The notes under the pieces: generated by a model
The model's database searches: none
Seen by the model: the letters and a program-made list of their open reading frames with translations, nothing else
Told to the model about the DNA's origin: nothing
NCBI GenBank assembly: GCA_902462295.1
Contig: CABQAZ010000001.1
Coordinates: 1 to 64,000 of the forward strand
Direction: 5' to 3'
Source: an uncultured Clostridium sp.
GTDB taxonomy: Bacteria > Bacillota > Clostridia > TANB77 > CAG-508
DNA: 64,000 bases
Shown: positions 8,697-17,964 of the stretch, one piece after another
How the letters are laid out: the number at the start of each line of letters is the position of its first letter
Numbering within the stretch: the first letter of the stretch is position 1
Position numbers and translations under genes: made by a program

Positions 8697-8748
8697 TTTT
8701 GGTGTGGCTGTATTAATAAAGTTATAAATATAGTATAGCACAAATCAA

Positions 8749-10735
8749 CTACCAAGAACCACCACCACCGCCTCCAGAGCCTCCTCCTGATGAGCCACCT
8801 CCACTTGAACCTCCACCACTATCGCTTGATGGACTAGATGACATTGCAGTTGTTGCAGATTCCATTGTAGTATTCATAAATTCACCGAAAGAGTGCATAT
8901 TGAAATCATCTGTTGAATCATACCAATTAGGTGCTTTAAGAGCAATCGTTTCAAATTGGCTAATCCATACATCTGATACACCTAAAGCATAAGTATAAGG
9001 TAATATATTATAAAAATATTCTGGATTTTGTGTTACTAAACTTTCTAGTTGAGGCTTTTCTGCAGTTTCCAAAAATCTTTTGAATCCTTTTAACTTTCCT
9101 AGCATTTCATTTCCAAAAGGTGTTCTTTTTGGCATTATTTTTGTAAATAGAAATATAACAGCCATACATATTATTCCAATAATATAAGTAATTAAGTATA
9201 TGATATTATCAGTTAAAGTTGGTAATACCAAAGTTAACCAAGGAACACCACCAAAACCGAATGCAAAAACTAACATGAATATTTTACTTAATATTGATGT
9301 TTTTCTAAATAACATTCCAAATAAAAGTAAAAAACCAATTACAGAAAATAGTAATGTATTTAGTGACGTTTCTGCATCATAATATTCTATAACAGGTTTT
9401 ATCGTAATTAATGCCAATATTGCAATACTCATCATTATAAGTAATTTCCATTTTCCACTTGAAGATGATTCAAATATTTTATTTTTATTTTCTTTACTAT
9501 TTAAGTTACTTTTTATTGTATCTAATGTTATATAGAAATTATTATATAAATCAGTATCAGTAACATAAGTTTTTTTAGATGTATCTTTTTTTGTTGATAG
9601 TTCTATTGCTTTAGATAAATTAATTTTTTCTCCATTTTGTTTAGCTTCTTTCATAATTTCTTGAAGTTGAGTTATATCAAGAGTATTTGGGCGATTAAAT
9701 AATCCATTAAAAAATATTCTTTCATTTTCGTTGTTTCCATCATATTCTTTTAATTTTGTAATTATAAATCCTTTATCTTTTTTGAATATACCTTGTCTTT
9801 CTGTTTCTTGAATTTTTAAATATCCATTATTAGCAAGATATATGAGTAATGAAACTACAGCTGGGGTTTCAGCATTGCCCTCATATATGAATCCTATCTC
9901 CGCAGAATTATATCCCTTTGGTGGATAAAATTCAACTGTTTCAATAACATCATCGTCTTTTCCAAATTTTACCCATAATATATATGAAATTAACACACAA
10001 ACTAAAGAAAATATTATTACAAAAATAGAATACATATCAAAATTTGATTTTGCATTTACAAAATACCCCTCAGGCAATGTAAGCCTAACTGTCAATGCTT
10101 GGCCTCCACTTAAAGTATTAGTTAAAGAACCACTTATTAGGTTTCCATCTACTGTGTAATTAACATTTGAACTAGTTATTGTGCCTTTAGTACCACTTGA
10201 GAAACCCAATAATGATTTATCAAATGACTTTGGCATTGTAATTTTAAAAGTTACATTACTTATACTGGTATCCCATTCATATCCTATTAAATTGTAATAT
10301 AACTCATCTGCATTTTTTAAAGGATCTTTTCCAATATTATATGTATATTTTATTGTATATGAGTGTATACCTGTTATTGTTTGATTATTACTACCTATTT
10401 TTATAATTTCATATCCATTTTCTTTAGAAGTTGTATAATTTTCACTTACACTAATATTGGTTATTTGAGCTTTATTATTAGATGTAGTTCCATCTATTCT
10501 TGATATATTGTTTTTTAAAGGGATTTTTCTAAATATTCCGATGTTTTTCTGTATTAAAATATGTAGTTATTTTTTCTGTTATATCAAATGTATTGTTTTC
10601 ATTTACTATAATATCTATATCATAACTCTCTATTGTATAGCCACCCTCAGATGATATTGCGAAAGAATTTGTTGGGATTACTATAAACAATAATAAGAAA
10701 AAAATGAAAATAGATTTTAAATATATTTTTTGCAT
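8749..10735 (-). pseudogene. DUF2207 membrane protein, broken by a single-base frameshift
   Basis: Reading from 10735, a signal peptide (MQKIYLKSIFIFFLLLFIV) and the start of a DUF2207 domain run to HRN-I-stop. Removing one base (G at 10540, + strand) turns CATCGGAATATT into the family motif HGIFRKIPL and keeps the frame open to 8749, giving ~661 residues. The protein then has a DUF2207 extracellular domain, a TM segment, a cytoplasmic winged-helix-like region, several TM segments and a Gly/Ser-rich tail ending in SW, as usual for the family. It starts 1 nt after lemA. A sequencing error, a real mutation or programmed shifting are all possible. Confidence 0.85.
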
Positions 10736-10736
10736 T

Positions 10737-11285
10737 TTACAATTCCACCTTTATATTATTTTTTTCTTCTGTACCAGCTTCAAACATATTGGCTGGTTTA
10801 AAGCCAAAAATATTTGCAACTATATTACTTGGAAACATTTGAATTTTATTATTTAATATTCTAACTGTTCCATTGTAGTATTTTCTGCTATTTGCTATTT
10901 CATCTTCAATTTTAGTCAAATTTTTGCTTAATTGCAAAAAGTTTTCACTAGATTTTAATTCAGGATAATTTTCTGAAATTGCCATAATTTTAGAAATACC
11001 TTGTGTTAATTGTTCATTAATGTCAATTTTTTTATTTGTTGACATACTATCATAACTAATTGTTCTCAAGGATGTTATGTTATTTAGTGTTTCTTTTTCA
11101 TATTTTGCATATCCTTTTACAATTTCTACTAAATTAGGAATTAAATCCCATCTTTTTTTCAAATACACATCCATTGTTGAAAAGGCTTCTTTTACAATAT
11201 TATTTGTTTTTATCAAAGAATTATATTGAGTTAAAATATATATCGCAATTATAATTACGATTCCAATTACAACATATAGTATCAT
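10737..11285 (-). CDS. LemA family protein
   Basis: 182 residues with one N-terminal membrane segment (IGIVIIIAIYILT) and the LemA core: Y-N-S-L-I-x3-N-x-V-K-E-A-F-S-T-M-D-V-x-L-K-x-R-W-D-L-I-P-N-L-V-E. It ends in the conserved NIFGFKPANMFEA. AAAGGAGG precedes the ATG. The following DUF2207 gene starts 1 nt past its stop, so the two are translationally coupled. LemA-DUF2207 pairs are common in Firmicutes and presumably form an envelope complex of unknown role. Confidence 0.9.
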   Translation of the reverse strand: MILYVVIGIVIIIAIYILTQYNSLIKTNNIVKEAFSTMDVYLKKRWDLIPNLVEIVKGYAKYEKETLNNITSLRTISYDSMSTNKKIDINEQLTQGISKIMAISENYPELKSSENFLQLSKNLTKIEDEIANSRKYYNGTVRILNNKIQMFPSNIVANIFGFKPANMFEAGTEEKNNIKVEL

Positions 11286-11511
11286 TTTTTCCTCCTTTTA
11301 TTATTGATTATAAAATTTAATATCATGATAGCATATTTTTATTTTATAAGCAATATTTTATGATGATTTGAAAAGATAAATGTTACAAGATAATGGTTTT
11401 AATTATTTTTTTATATTTTATACTGATTTTTTTTATTTTTTCTATTGACAAAATTTAAGAATGGTATTATAATAATTATTGTCGTAAGATAAATGCCAGT
11501 TTATAACATAT

Positions 11512-11599
11512 GCAGATGTGGCGGAACTGGCAGACGCACAGGACTTAAAATCCTGCGGTTGAATAAACCGTGCCGGTTCGATTCCGGCCATCTGCACCA
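11512..11599 (+). tRNA. tRNA-Leu (anticodon TAA)
   Basis: An 88-nt class II tRNA with acceptor GCAGATG/CATCTGC, anticodon loop CTTAAAA, long variable arm and encoded CCA. It is the integration target of the adjacent mobile element; its 3' 56 nt plus one base recur at 19858-19914. Confidence 0.97.
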
Positions 11600-11600
11600 T
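11544..11600 (+). repeat. attL: 57-bp direct repeat within tRNA-Leu
   Basis: Identical over 57 bp to 19858-19914. It begins at the anticodon loop and ends one base past the CCA. Confidence 0.92.
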
Positions 11601-11603
11601 TAG

Positions 11604-11643
11604 AACCTCAAGTAGTTAGTAAGATATGCTTGAGGTTTTAATT
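11604..11643 (+). terminator. Terminator after tRNA-Leu
   Basis: AACCTCAAG pairs with CTTGAGGTT, followed by TTTAATTT. It lies just inside the mobile element, so the element supplies the terminator of the tRNA. Confidence 0.75.
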
Positions 11644-11660
11644 TATAAAAAATGTGCAAA

Positions 11661-11680
11661 GTTCTAACAAAAGTTCTAAC
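11661..11680. promoter_or_regulatory. Left arm-type integrase sites
   Basis: Two copies of GTTCTAAC 12 bp apart (11661-11668, 11673-11680), followed by ACTT. The same paired motif in the same orientation is found near the right end at 19684-19702. Confidence 0.6.
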
Positions 11681-11740
11681 ACTTTTCCCAAATTAGAATT
11701 TTTATAAATAGTTAGAAATATATTTTTTAAGACAGATTAC

Positions 11741-12961
11741 CTAAATAGCGAGTTTGGTAATTTGTTCTTTTTTTGTATCTTTTGTATCTAATGCAAGTTT
11801 ATTTTCAATTACATTTGCAGATACCTTTTTATTTTCTATATCTGCATGGGCATACCTTAGCGTAGTTTGGAAATTAGAATGACCTAGCCATATTTGTATA
11901 TCTTTAACTGGTACACCATTTTGAATTAATAAAGTACCACAGCTATGTCTTAAATCATGTAGCCTAATGTGTCGTAGATTGTTATTATCTAATATTTTAC
12001 TAAAAGTTTGTGTTACATATCCAGGTTTCATTAATTCTCCATTTTGCATTAAACAAATATAGTCTTTATAATCATTGCAATAAGTATTGCCATAAAATTT
12101 TTTATACTCATCATATTTTTCTTTATAAGAATTTAGTAAATTTGCTATAAAATCAAATAAAGGCAAAGTCCTATAACCTGAATCGCTTTTAGCTCTATCT
12201 TTGAAAATAAATTGTGTAACACTATCAATTTTGCCACGACCTACAGTGTGCCTAATCGTTAATGTTTTAGATTTGAAATCAATAGCATTCCATTTAATAC
12301 CTATGACTTCTTCACGCCTTAATCCATATACACCCGCAATTATTACTGGTAATTCAATAGTTGTATTTTTTATAATTTCCATTAAATTTAATAACTCATC
12401 TTGTGTATAATAATCAGCTGTATATTCTTTAGTTTTAATTGTTTCTAGTTTAGTAGCAGGATTACTATCTATTATTTCTGTAATAACAGCACTTTTTAGA
12501 GCTTTACTAATATTTGCTCTATAATGTTTTACTGTATTTCCAGATAGACCTTCAGCAAATAGTAAATCAAAAAAGTCTTGAATGTGTTTAGGTTTTAAAT
12601 CGACTAATTTAATTTTTTTAGCTTTAAAGTATTTATATAATCTACCTTTAATAACTTGCTCATAACCTATATATGTTGTTTGTTCGACTTTTCCTTTTTG
12701 CTTTTCTAGCCATTCTAACATATAATCACAAAATAAAATATTTTTATATTTATCATATATGTTTGGATCTCTTAATTTTATTTTAGATTTTTGCTCATAT
12801 TCAATTTTAAATTGTTCTAGTTTTTCTTCAGCTTTTTTCTTATTTCCTTTTATAGTATAACCAGTTGGAATCCATTTGGGTTTTCTTTTTCCATAGTCAT
12901 CATATAAATTTAAAACTGCATAATACAGTCCTTTCTTTTTTTGTAAGCTACCTGTTATCAT
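11741..12961 (-). CDS. int: Tyrosine recombinase/integrase of the element
   Basis: 406 residues. An N-terminal arm-binding domain (residues ~1-60, AP2-like), a SAM-like core-binding domain (~75-165) and a C-terminal catalytic domain with R215/R216 in GLRREE, H335-x-x-R338 in HDLRH, H361 in LGHS and nucleophile Y370 in LRYAH. It lies directly beside the tRNA-Leu attachment site, pointing towards it. It is typical of Tn916/ICE-type integrases of Firmicutes. All catalytic residues are present, so the element may still be mobile. Confidence 0.95.
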   Translation of the reverse strand: MITGSLQKKKGLYYAVLNLYDDYGKRKPKWIPTGYTIKGNKKKAEEKLEQFKIEYEQKSKIKLRDPNIYDKYKNILFCDYMLEWLEKQKGKVEQTTYIGYEQVIKGRLYKYFKAKKIKLVDLKPKHIQDFFDLLFAEGLSGNTVKHYRANISKALKSAVITEIIDSNPATKLETIKTKEYTADYYTQDELLNLMEIIKNTTIELPVIIAGVYGLRREEVIGIKWNAIDFKSKTLTIRHTVGRGKIDSVTQFIFKDRAKSDSGYRTLPLFDFIANLLNSYKEKYDEYKKFYGNTYCNDYKDYICLMQNGELMKPGYVTQTFSKILDNNNLRHIRLHDLRHSCGTLLIQNGVPVKDIQIWLGHSNFQTTLRYAHADIENKKVSANVIENKLALDTKDTKKEQITKLAI

Positions 12962-13042
12962 TTTTCTCCTTTCCGTTGTAACAGTTTATATTTAACTTAT
13001 CATTGATATTTTGTTTATTATACCATGATAATCAAAAAAATC

Positions 13043-13252
13043 CTACTGTTCTGTCATTACATATTTGATAACATTAACTTTAGGAATTTTATATTCTCTG
13101 CCAACTTTTTTACTTTTTATTTTCTTTTCTCTTAACATACGATACGCAAGAGAGTTACTAATTCCACCTAGCATTTTTCTCATTTGTGTAAGATTTACAA
13201 TGTCTGGGTAGTCTGTAAACATTAAAGTATAAGATTCTTTCATATCAGCCAT
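13043..13252 (-). CDS. Excisionase-like winged helix DNA-binding protein
   Basis: 69 residues with an MerR/excisionase-type helix-turn-helix: DIVNLTQMRKMLGGIS, then A-Y-R-M-L-R-E-K-K-I and K-K-V-G-R-E-Y-K-I-P-K. AGGAGG is placed 8 nt before the ATG at 13252; an in-frame GTG upstream overlaps the ribosome-binding site and is rejected. It lies just upstream of int in the same direction. Its position and fold suggest it is the recombination directionality factor of the element. Confidence 0.8.
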   Translation of the reverse strand: MADMKESYTLMFTDYPDIVNLTQMRKMLGGISNSLAYRMLREKKIKSKKVGREYKIPKVNVIKYVMTEQ

Positions 13253-13310
13253 ATTTAGCACCTCCTTTAAGATTTAAAATAAAAAAAGACCTATTTATCA
13301 ATAGGACTAA

Positions 13311-13784
13311 TTAAATACTATAACAATATCTTTTCTTGTATTTTTGTGTTGGTATTTTAATATTCATATTTATTGATTTAGGAACATCACTACCAACTTT
13401 TAATTTTCTATCTATAACTAGATTGCCTTTACTATTTCTATGATATGCACTTGAATTCCATTTTCTATAAGCTAAATCACTTATTTCAAAAGAATAAGAT
13501 AATTCTTTACTTGCTTCAATATGTTGTTGTTTAACAAATTCATATAATTGTTTATCCGATTCACTTTGTCTTTTGTTTCTAATCCAGTCTCTTTTTGCAA
13601 TTTTACGATTTTCTCTACTTATTTGAGCTCTATATTCTTTTTCCTGAATATATCTTGTATCGTTTTTGATTATCTTTGTTATATAAGATGGATTAACATT
13701 CAATTCTTTTGCAATATTAGTTGGTTTATCATGTTCATTATAATACTTATCTAGTATATAGTTCTTGTTATCTATATTAATCAC
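13311..13784 (-). CDS. HTH regulator of the mobile element
   Basis: 157 residues. The N-terminal ~35 residues form a homeodomain-like helix-turn-helix (YYNEHDKPTNIAKELNVNPS then YITKIIKND). The rest is basic and of unknown fold. The start is GTG with AAAGG close upstream; there is no nearby ATG. It is divergent from the DUF6076 gene across a control region with inverted repeats, so it is a plausible repressor or activator for the element. Confidence 0.65.
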   Translation of the reverse strand: MINIDNKNYILDKYYNEHDKPTNIAKELNVNPSYITKIIKNDTRYIQEKEYRAQISRENRKIAKRDWIRNKRQSESDKQLYEFVKQQHIEASKELSYSFEISDLAYRKWNSSAYHRNSKGNLVIDRKLKVGSDVPKSINMNIKIPTQKYKKRYCYSI

Positions 13785-13843
13785 AACCTTTCAAATAATT
13801 TGGTAAAATTTGTGTCTACATATTTTTTATACAAGTATAGAAC

Positions 13844-13944
13844 TTGACATTTTATATTAATTGTTGTAATATATTATTATATTTCAACTATTAATATTTG
13901 ATATTATTATAAAGTAATAATTGTAATATGTCAATATATTACAA
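13844..13944 (+). promoter_or_regulatory. Promoter and operator between divergent element genes
   Basis: TTGACA (13844), 17-bp spacer, TAATAT (13867) drive the rightward gene. Downstream lies an inverted repeat ATTGTAATAT-6 nt-ATATTACAAT (13919-13944), and a related TTGTAATATATTA overlaps the -10. These look like binding sites for the HTH protein encoded on the other side. Confidence 0.6.
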
Positions 13945-13979
13945 TAAAAATTTTGAAAAATTTTAAGGAGAATAAAGTA

Positions 13980-14891
13980 ATGGAATTTAATTTTAAAAGT
14001 AACAGTGCATATTCATATATGAGATATGGTGGATATCAAGGAAAATATAAAGGAAAAGAATACTATATGGTTCCCAACCCAGAGGCTAGTATAAATATTA
14101 GGGATTTATATGATATGTTCAGTAAAATAGATTCAATATTGGTGGATTTATTAAATATAGGAAGAATATGTATAGATTCAGAAGATGATCAGACTAAGTT
14201 TACTTGTGCATATTTCTTTGTAGAGCAATATGGTTTACTAGGTTTTATGGTTGAAGCACCAATTAATGCAGATTTTCTATTAAATGAAGAGGTAACATTA
14301 AAAGAAAATAATTTTATTAATAAAAATTGTGTAATGAGAACAAAAGAATATTTTGATTTGTTTTTCCCATTCACAAAAGATAATGAAATGAATTATACAG
14401 TAACAAAGGGTAAAGTGAAGCTAGAAACAAATTCTGATTTGCAAAGAATGCTAAATCGTACATCTCTTAACAATCAATTAATTTATTCTAGTTTCTATTG
14501 TGAAAAAATAGATTGGATAATTGAATATGCAAAAAAAATGTATAAAACATTCAAAAAATATGTAGATTTAGCAAATAATAGTATAAATGATTATGATGAA
14601 TATAGAGCAAGAGAAACTATAAATGATTATTACTTTTCTGGAATACCATATAAAATAAACATGTATGGAAATACACCAGAAATCTCTTGGCAACCTAATT
14701 GTTTAAAACAAGCAATAGATATGGCTTTTGGATTTATGCTTTGCAGTGAAAAAAATCCTTTAAAAATTTGCAAACATTGTGGTAAAGTATTTTATGCCAA
14801 AAACCCTAAAGCTGAATATGATAGTAGTCAATGTAGAAACCAAGCAAATGTATATAAAAGTAGAAACAAAAATAAAGATGATAAAAAATAA
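13980..14891 (+). CDS. DUF6076-type protein with C-terminal zinc finger
   Basis: 303 residues from the ATG preceded by AAGGAG; an earlier in-frame start at 13953 lacks a ribosome-binding site. The C-terminus holds a C-x2-C...C zinc-finger-like motif (KICKHCGKVFYAKNPKAEYD, then SSQCRNQ), the hallmark of proteins annotated DUF6076 and similar to CGNR-type fingers. The N-terminal region is of unknown fold. Such genes are frequent on integrative elements and phages of Clostridia. A nucleic-acid-binding or regulatory role is inferred only from the finger. Confidence 0.65.
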   Translation: MEFNFKSNSAYSYMRYGGYQGKYKGKEYYMVPNPEASINIRDLYDMFSKIDSILVDLLNIGRICIDSEDDQTKFTCAYFFVEQYGLLGFMVEAPINADFLLNEEVTLKENNFINKNCVMRTKEYFDLFFPFTKDNEMNYTVTKGKVKLETNSDLQRMLNRTSLNNQLIYSSFYCEKIDWIIEYAKKMYKTFKKYVDLANNSINDYDEYRARETINDYYFSGIPYKINMYGNTPEISWQPNCLKQAIDMAFGFMLCSEKNPLKICKHCGKVFYAKNPKAEYDSSQCRNQANVYKSRNKNKDDKK

Positions 14892-14914
14892 TTGTTGAAA
14901 TTGTATAAAAAACA

Positions 14915-14943
14915 TTGTTTTTGCATTAAAAATAAAGTATAAT
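14915..14943 (+). promoter_or_regulatory. Promoter of the small toxin-like gene
   Basis: TTGTTT, 17-bp spacer, TATAAT. The predicted ~45-nt leader contains TCCTTT, which can pair with the AAAGGA of the ribosome-binding site, a common way to hold back type I toxin translation. Confidence 0.65.
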
Positions 14944-14991
14944 GAGGCTATCCTTTTCCAAAGGAAATCTTTGAGAAAGGAGGTGAACATC

Positions 14992-15081
14992 TTGAGTTCA
15001 TTCGATTTAATTTGGCGATTAATTGTTTTATTATTACTTAGTAATAATAAAGATGATGAAAACCAAAATTCTCAAGATTAG
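14992..15081 (+). CDS. 29-residue Fst-like membrane toxin candidate
   Basis: A TTG start lies behind a perfect AAAGGAGGTGA site. The peptide has one hydrophobic segment (FDLIWRLIVLLLL) and a polar charged tail (SNNKDDENQNSQD), the layout of Fst/Ldr-type type I toxins. A terminator follows the stop, and a convergent antisense RNA with complementarity to the ribosome-binding site and start is encoded 45-120 bp downstream. It lies inside the mobile element, where such modules serve to stabilise the element. No sequence match to a named toxin is claimed. Confidence 0.7.
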   Translation: MSSFDLIWRLIVLLLLSNNKDDENQNSQD

Positions 15082-15093
15082 TACAAACTAATC

Positions 15094-15125
15094 AAAGGCA
15101 GTCTGGTCAACTGCCTTTATTTTTT
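15094..15125 (+). terminator. Terminator of the small toxin-like mRNA
   Basis: AAAGGCAG pairs with CTGCCTTT and is followed by ATTTTTT. Confidence 0.8.
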
Positions 15126-15126
15126 G

Positions 15127-15202
15127 GCAAAAAAATGAGATATGTGGTCAACATATCTCTGTGAACATTCGAGTTCTTCGATTTATTCTCTTGCTTAAGC
15201 TA
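15127..15202 (-). ncRNA. Antisense antitoxin RNA candidate
   Basis: A ~75-nt RNA is predicted from the promoter at 15208-15236. It ends at a hairpin (GAGATATGT/ACATATCTC, 15137-15159) with a T run. Its middle is the reverse complement of 15161-15188, which repeats almost exactly the toxin mRNA segment 14983-15009 (GTGAACAT..GAGTTC..TTCGATTTA), i.e. the ribosome-binding site and start codon. This is the par/RNAII arrangement, with convergent RNAs pairing through direct repeats. Confidence 0.75.
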
Positions 15203-15207
15203 AATAT

Positions 15208-15236
15208 AGTATACTATATTTTTTATTATATGTCAA
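15208..15236 (-). promoter_or_regulatory. Strong promoter of the antisense RNA
   Basis: On the minus strand: TTGACA, exactly 17 bp, TATACT. Confidence 0.8.
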
Positions 15237-15463
15237 ATGTTTTTTGAATATTCATTTTTTTTAATTTACTTTTATAATTTATTAAAATAATTTCTATTCG
15301 CAATATATCATAAAATAAGTAAAAATACTAGCATTTTACATAAAAATGTGATAAAATAGTAATCAAGTGCTAGTAAATACTAGTTTTAAATTTTTATACT
15401 CCTGTTTTACAGGTTGATATATAGGCAGTTAATACAAAATAAATATTTTAAGGAGGAAGCTTT

Positions 15464-16123
15464 ATGGAAGAAAAATTAAAAAATTCAATGAGATTTTATA
15501 TGTTAGCCACACAGCTTAAATATAAGATAAGAAGTGGCTGGGATAAATCACATTGGAATGTGAGTAAAGATCGGGTAGAAAGCATTGCGGAACATGTTTA
15601 TGGGACTTGCATTTTAGCTTTAAGTATTGATTCTGAATTTAAAACAAATTTAGACATCAATAAAGTTATAAAAATGCTGGTTCTTCATGAATTGGGAGAA
15701 GTTATTATTGGTGATATTACACCATTTGACAACATAACTCCTGAAGAAAAAATGAAAAAAGAACATGAAGCAATGAGAGAAGTTATTGGCGACTTGGTTA
15801 ATCAGGAGGAGTTTCTTTCATTACTATTTGAATTTGATGAAAAGAAGACCAAAGAAGCAGTTTTTGCTCATCATTGTGATAAATTGGAAGCAGATATACA
15901 AGCTAAAGTTTATCAAGATATGGGATGTCAGCATCAGTTAGATGAGCAAGAAGATAATGTGGTTTTCAAGAGCAATAAAGTTCAACAGATGGTAAAAGAT
16001 GGGGCTCAAACTGCATTTGATATTTGGTATGAATGGGATAAATCATTGTACTATGATGACGAAGATTTTGCCAGACTTCTTGATTATGTGAGAACAATCA
16101 ATACTCAAGAACTTTTAAAGTAA
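15464..16123 (+). CDS. HD-domain hydrolase (YfbR/HDDC2-like 5'-nucleotidase family)
   Basis: 219 residues with the HD-superfamily order: RVESIAEHVYGT (first His), LHELGEVIIGDITPFD (metal pair, HE instead of the usual HD), and the later H-C-D-K-L-E-A-D-I-Q block. This layout fits the HDDC2/YfbR group, which dephosphorylates deoxynucleoside monophosphates. AAGGAGG precedes the ATG. Codon use is less AT-biased than in the element's other genes. A cargo role in nucleotide depletion or defence is possible but not shown. Confidence 0.8.
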   Translation: MEEKLKNSMRFYMLATQLKYKIRSGWDKSHWNVSKDRVESIAEHVYGTCILALSIDSEFKTNLDINKVIKMLVLHELGEVIIGDITPFDNITPEEKMKKEHEAMREVIGDLVNQEEFLSLLFEFDEKKTKEAVFAHHCDKLEADIQAKVYQDMGCQHQLDEQEDNVVFKSNKVQQMVKDGAQTAFDIWYEWDKSLYYDDEDFARLLDYVRTINTQELLK

Positions 16124-16156
16124 CTCGTAAACTAATTAGTTAAGGAGGTATACACA

Positions 16157-16618
16157 ATGGAAATGAAAACTTTAAATTTGGACTCGGTAAAGGAAATTCG
16201 GGATTTAGCCAGAAGAAAGGACAGAGATTTTTTTAACTTTGTTGATGAACTTGAAAAGATTTTAAAAACTCAAAAGCCTGGAGAATGGTTTAAAAGACCG
16301 ATAGATGTATGTGATGTAACTTTAGATGAAGTATGGGAACAAAAGTTAGGTACTATTAAGTATCGTAAAACAATACATACATTTTCATGTATGTATGTTC
16401 CTAACCAGGGAGTTGCAATAAGAGAACATGGGCATAATCAGCTTGTGCATACAGATCACAATGGAGATATAAAGAAAACAAGAGAATTATATATTTTCTA
16501 TGTACCGTCTTCATTAGTAGAAATGAAATTCTGTAGTAAGGATGAAACTCATCAATTATGCAACAATTATGGTTGTCCAGTATATGTTATATCTGCAAAG
16601 GTAACAGGTAGAGGTTAA
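16157..16618 (+). CDS. Unknown protein, partner of the HD hydrolase
   Basis: 153 residues, 33 bp after the HD gene with an AAGGAGG site, so the two are probably an operon. The central part (TIKYRKTIHTFSCMYVPNQG, then VAIREHGH...H-T-D-H) has several His residues and could be a cupin-like metal-binding beta barrel; this is a guess from the pattern. Codon use matches the HD gene and differs from the surrounding AT-rich genes, suggesting the pair moved together. Function unknown. Confidence 0.6.
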   Translation: MEMKTLNLDSVKEIRDLARRKDRDFFNFVDELEKILKTQKPGEWFKRPIDVCDVTLDEVWEQKLGTIKYRKTIHTFSCMYVPNQGVAIREHGHNQLVHTDHNGDIKKTRELYIFYVPSSLVEMKFCSKDETHQLCNNYGCPVYVISAKVTGRG

Positions 16619-16642
16619 AGTTTTATCATTTGCATTATAAGT

Positions 16643-16677
16643 AATAAGAGGGTTAGTTTAGGCTAATTCTCTTATTC
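16643..16677. terminator. Bidirectional terminator
   Basis: AATAAGAG-G-GTTAG pairs with CTAAT-T-CTCTTATT between convergent genes. Confidence 0.75.
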
Positions 16678-16678
16678 C

Positions 16679-17926
16679 TTATATTTCTAAATTCCATTCT
16701 TTTTCTCTTTCTTCGTGTTTAAGTTGTTTTTCTGGATTAATAAAAGTGTGAGTTTCATCTTCGAATTTTTTTACTAATTCTTTTGATTCTCCAATACCAA
16801 ATTTGTGACAAATCCAAACTATAAATTTATCAACTGTTTCATAAAATTTATCAATAATTTCGTGTAAATGGTTATTTTCTTTTTCCAATGACCTAATTTT
16901 ATTTTTGTATTTATATTCAATATCAAATTCTTTATTTTTAAATTCATCCTCTAAATCTCTTTTTCTATTATTAAATTCCATATCAAGAGAATTATTCTTT
17001 TTCTTATATTCATGTTCTAAATGTTCTACAGTATTGTGTAATTCTTTATTATCAGCAAGTATTTTATCTCTTTCCTTTTGGTATTTTTCAGCCTCATTAA
17101 TAACTTTAGACTGTTTAGATAATTCCTTATGCAATGAAAGATTATCTTTGTATAATTCTTTAATTAACTCATCTTTAGGTTTTATAATTTCTTCTAGTAT
17201 TTTTTCATCTCTTTTTAATGAAAATTTACTAATATCGGTTATCTCAGGAACATCTGGTAATTCTAATTTTATTTCATTCAAAACCTTTTTAGTATTTTCA
17301 TAATTAGTAATTTGTTTATATTCTTCAACAGTATAATGTTTTCTGTGAGTATCTTCTACAAACATACCTCTTTCTAAATCAAAGCCTTTTGATTTTACAT
17401 GATTAAAGTAGGCATCTTGTAATTTTCTGTAACTATCTCGACCTTTCCAAAAATCTCTTGCACAAATTTTATCAACATTGTTACCTTCTTTATCTTTTGT
17501 GTGAACAACAGGAACAAGCATTAAGTGCATATGTGGTGCTCCTTCATCTAAATGCACAACTGCTGATATTATATTTTTTTCTCCTAGACTTTTATAATTG
17601 CAGATAAATTTATAACATTCATCAAAATATCGTTTTGTTTTTTTTTCTCCAATTTTGTCAAAAAATACTTGGTCAGAAGTAAACATCATTTGACACATTA
17701 TTATACTGTTACTACGAAGATGTCCTTGTACATTATTTTCTTTTAAATACTTATCAAATTCTTTTGTATATGTTAGCTCATTTTTCTTAATGTAATAATT
17801 CAAATGTGTTTTTGTTGGATCAATATCTTTATTAGTATGATTTTTTGCTTTTCTATCATTGTGAGTTCCTTTTCCGTTTATTTCTGCTCGTGTTAATTTT
17901 TCATTTCTTACGATAGCGTAACTCAT
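16679..17926 (-). CDS. mobV: MobV-family relaxase (Mob/Pre)
   Basis: 415 residues from MSYAIVRNEKLTR, the typical Mob_Pre start, with AAGGAGG upstream; the longer in-frame extension to 17986 would run through oriT and is rejected. Motifs: HLNYY near residue 41, LRSNSIIMCQ (~70), and the metal-binding triad HLDEGAPHMH (125-134). Residues ~235-350 form a long coiled coil. The enzyme nicks oriT and leads DNA transfer using helper conjugation functions. The cognate nic site is just upstream. Confidence 0.93.
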   Translation of the reverse strand: MSYAIVRNEKLTRAEINGKGTHNDRKAKNHTNKDIDPTKTHLNYYIKKNELTYTKEFDKYLKENNVQGHLRSNSIIMCQMMFTSDQVFFDKIGEKKTKRYFDECYKFICNYKSLGEKNIISAVVHLDEGAPHMHLMLVPVVHTKDKEGNNVDKICARDFWKGRDSYRKLQDAYFNHVKSKGFDLERGMFVEDTHRKHYTVEEYKQITNYENTKKVLNEIKLELPDVPEITDISKFSLKRDEKILEEIIKPKDELIKELYKDNLSLHKELSKQSKVINEAEKYQKERDKILADNKELHNTVEHLEHEYKKKNNSLDMEFNNRKRDLEDEFKNKEFDIEYKYKNKIRSLEKENNHLHEIIDKFYETVDKFIVWICHKFGIGESKELVKKFEDETHTFINPEKQLKHEEREKEWNLEI

Positions 17927-17964
17927 ATCTCCATGCACCTCCTTCTTCGCTTGAGATATTGTTT

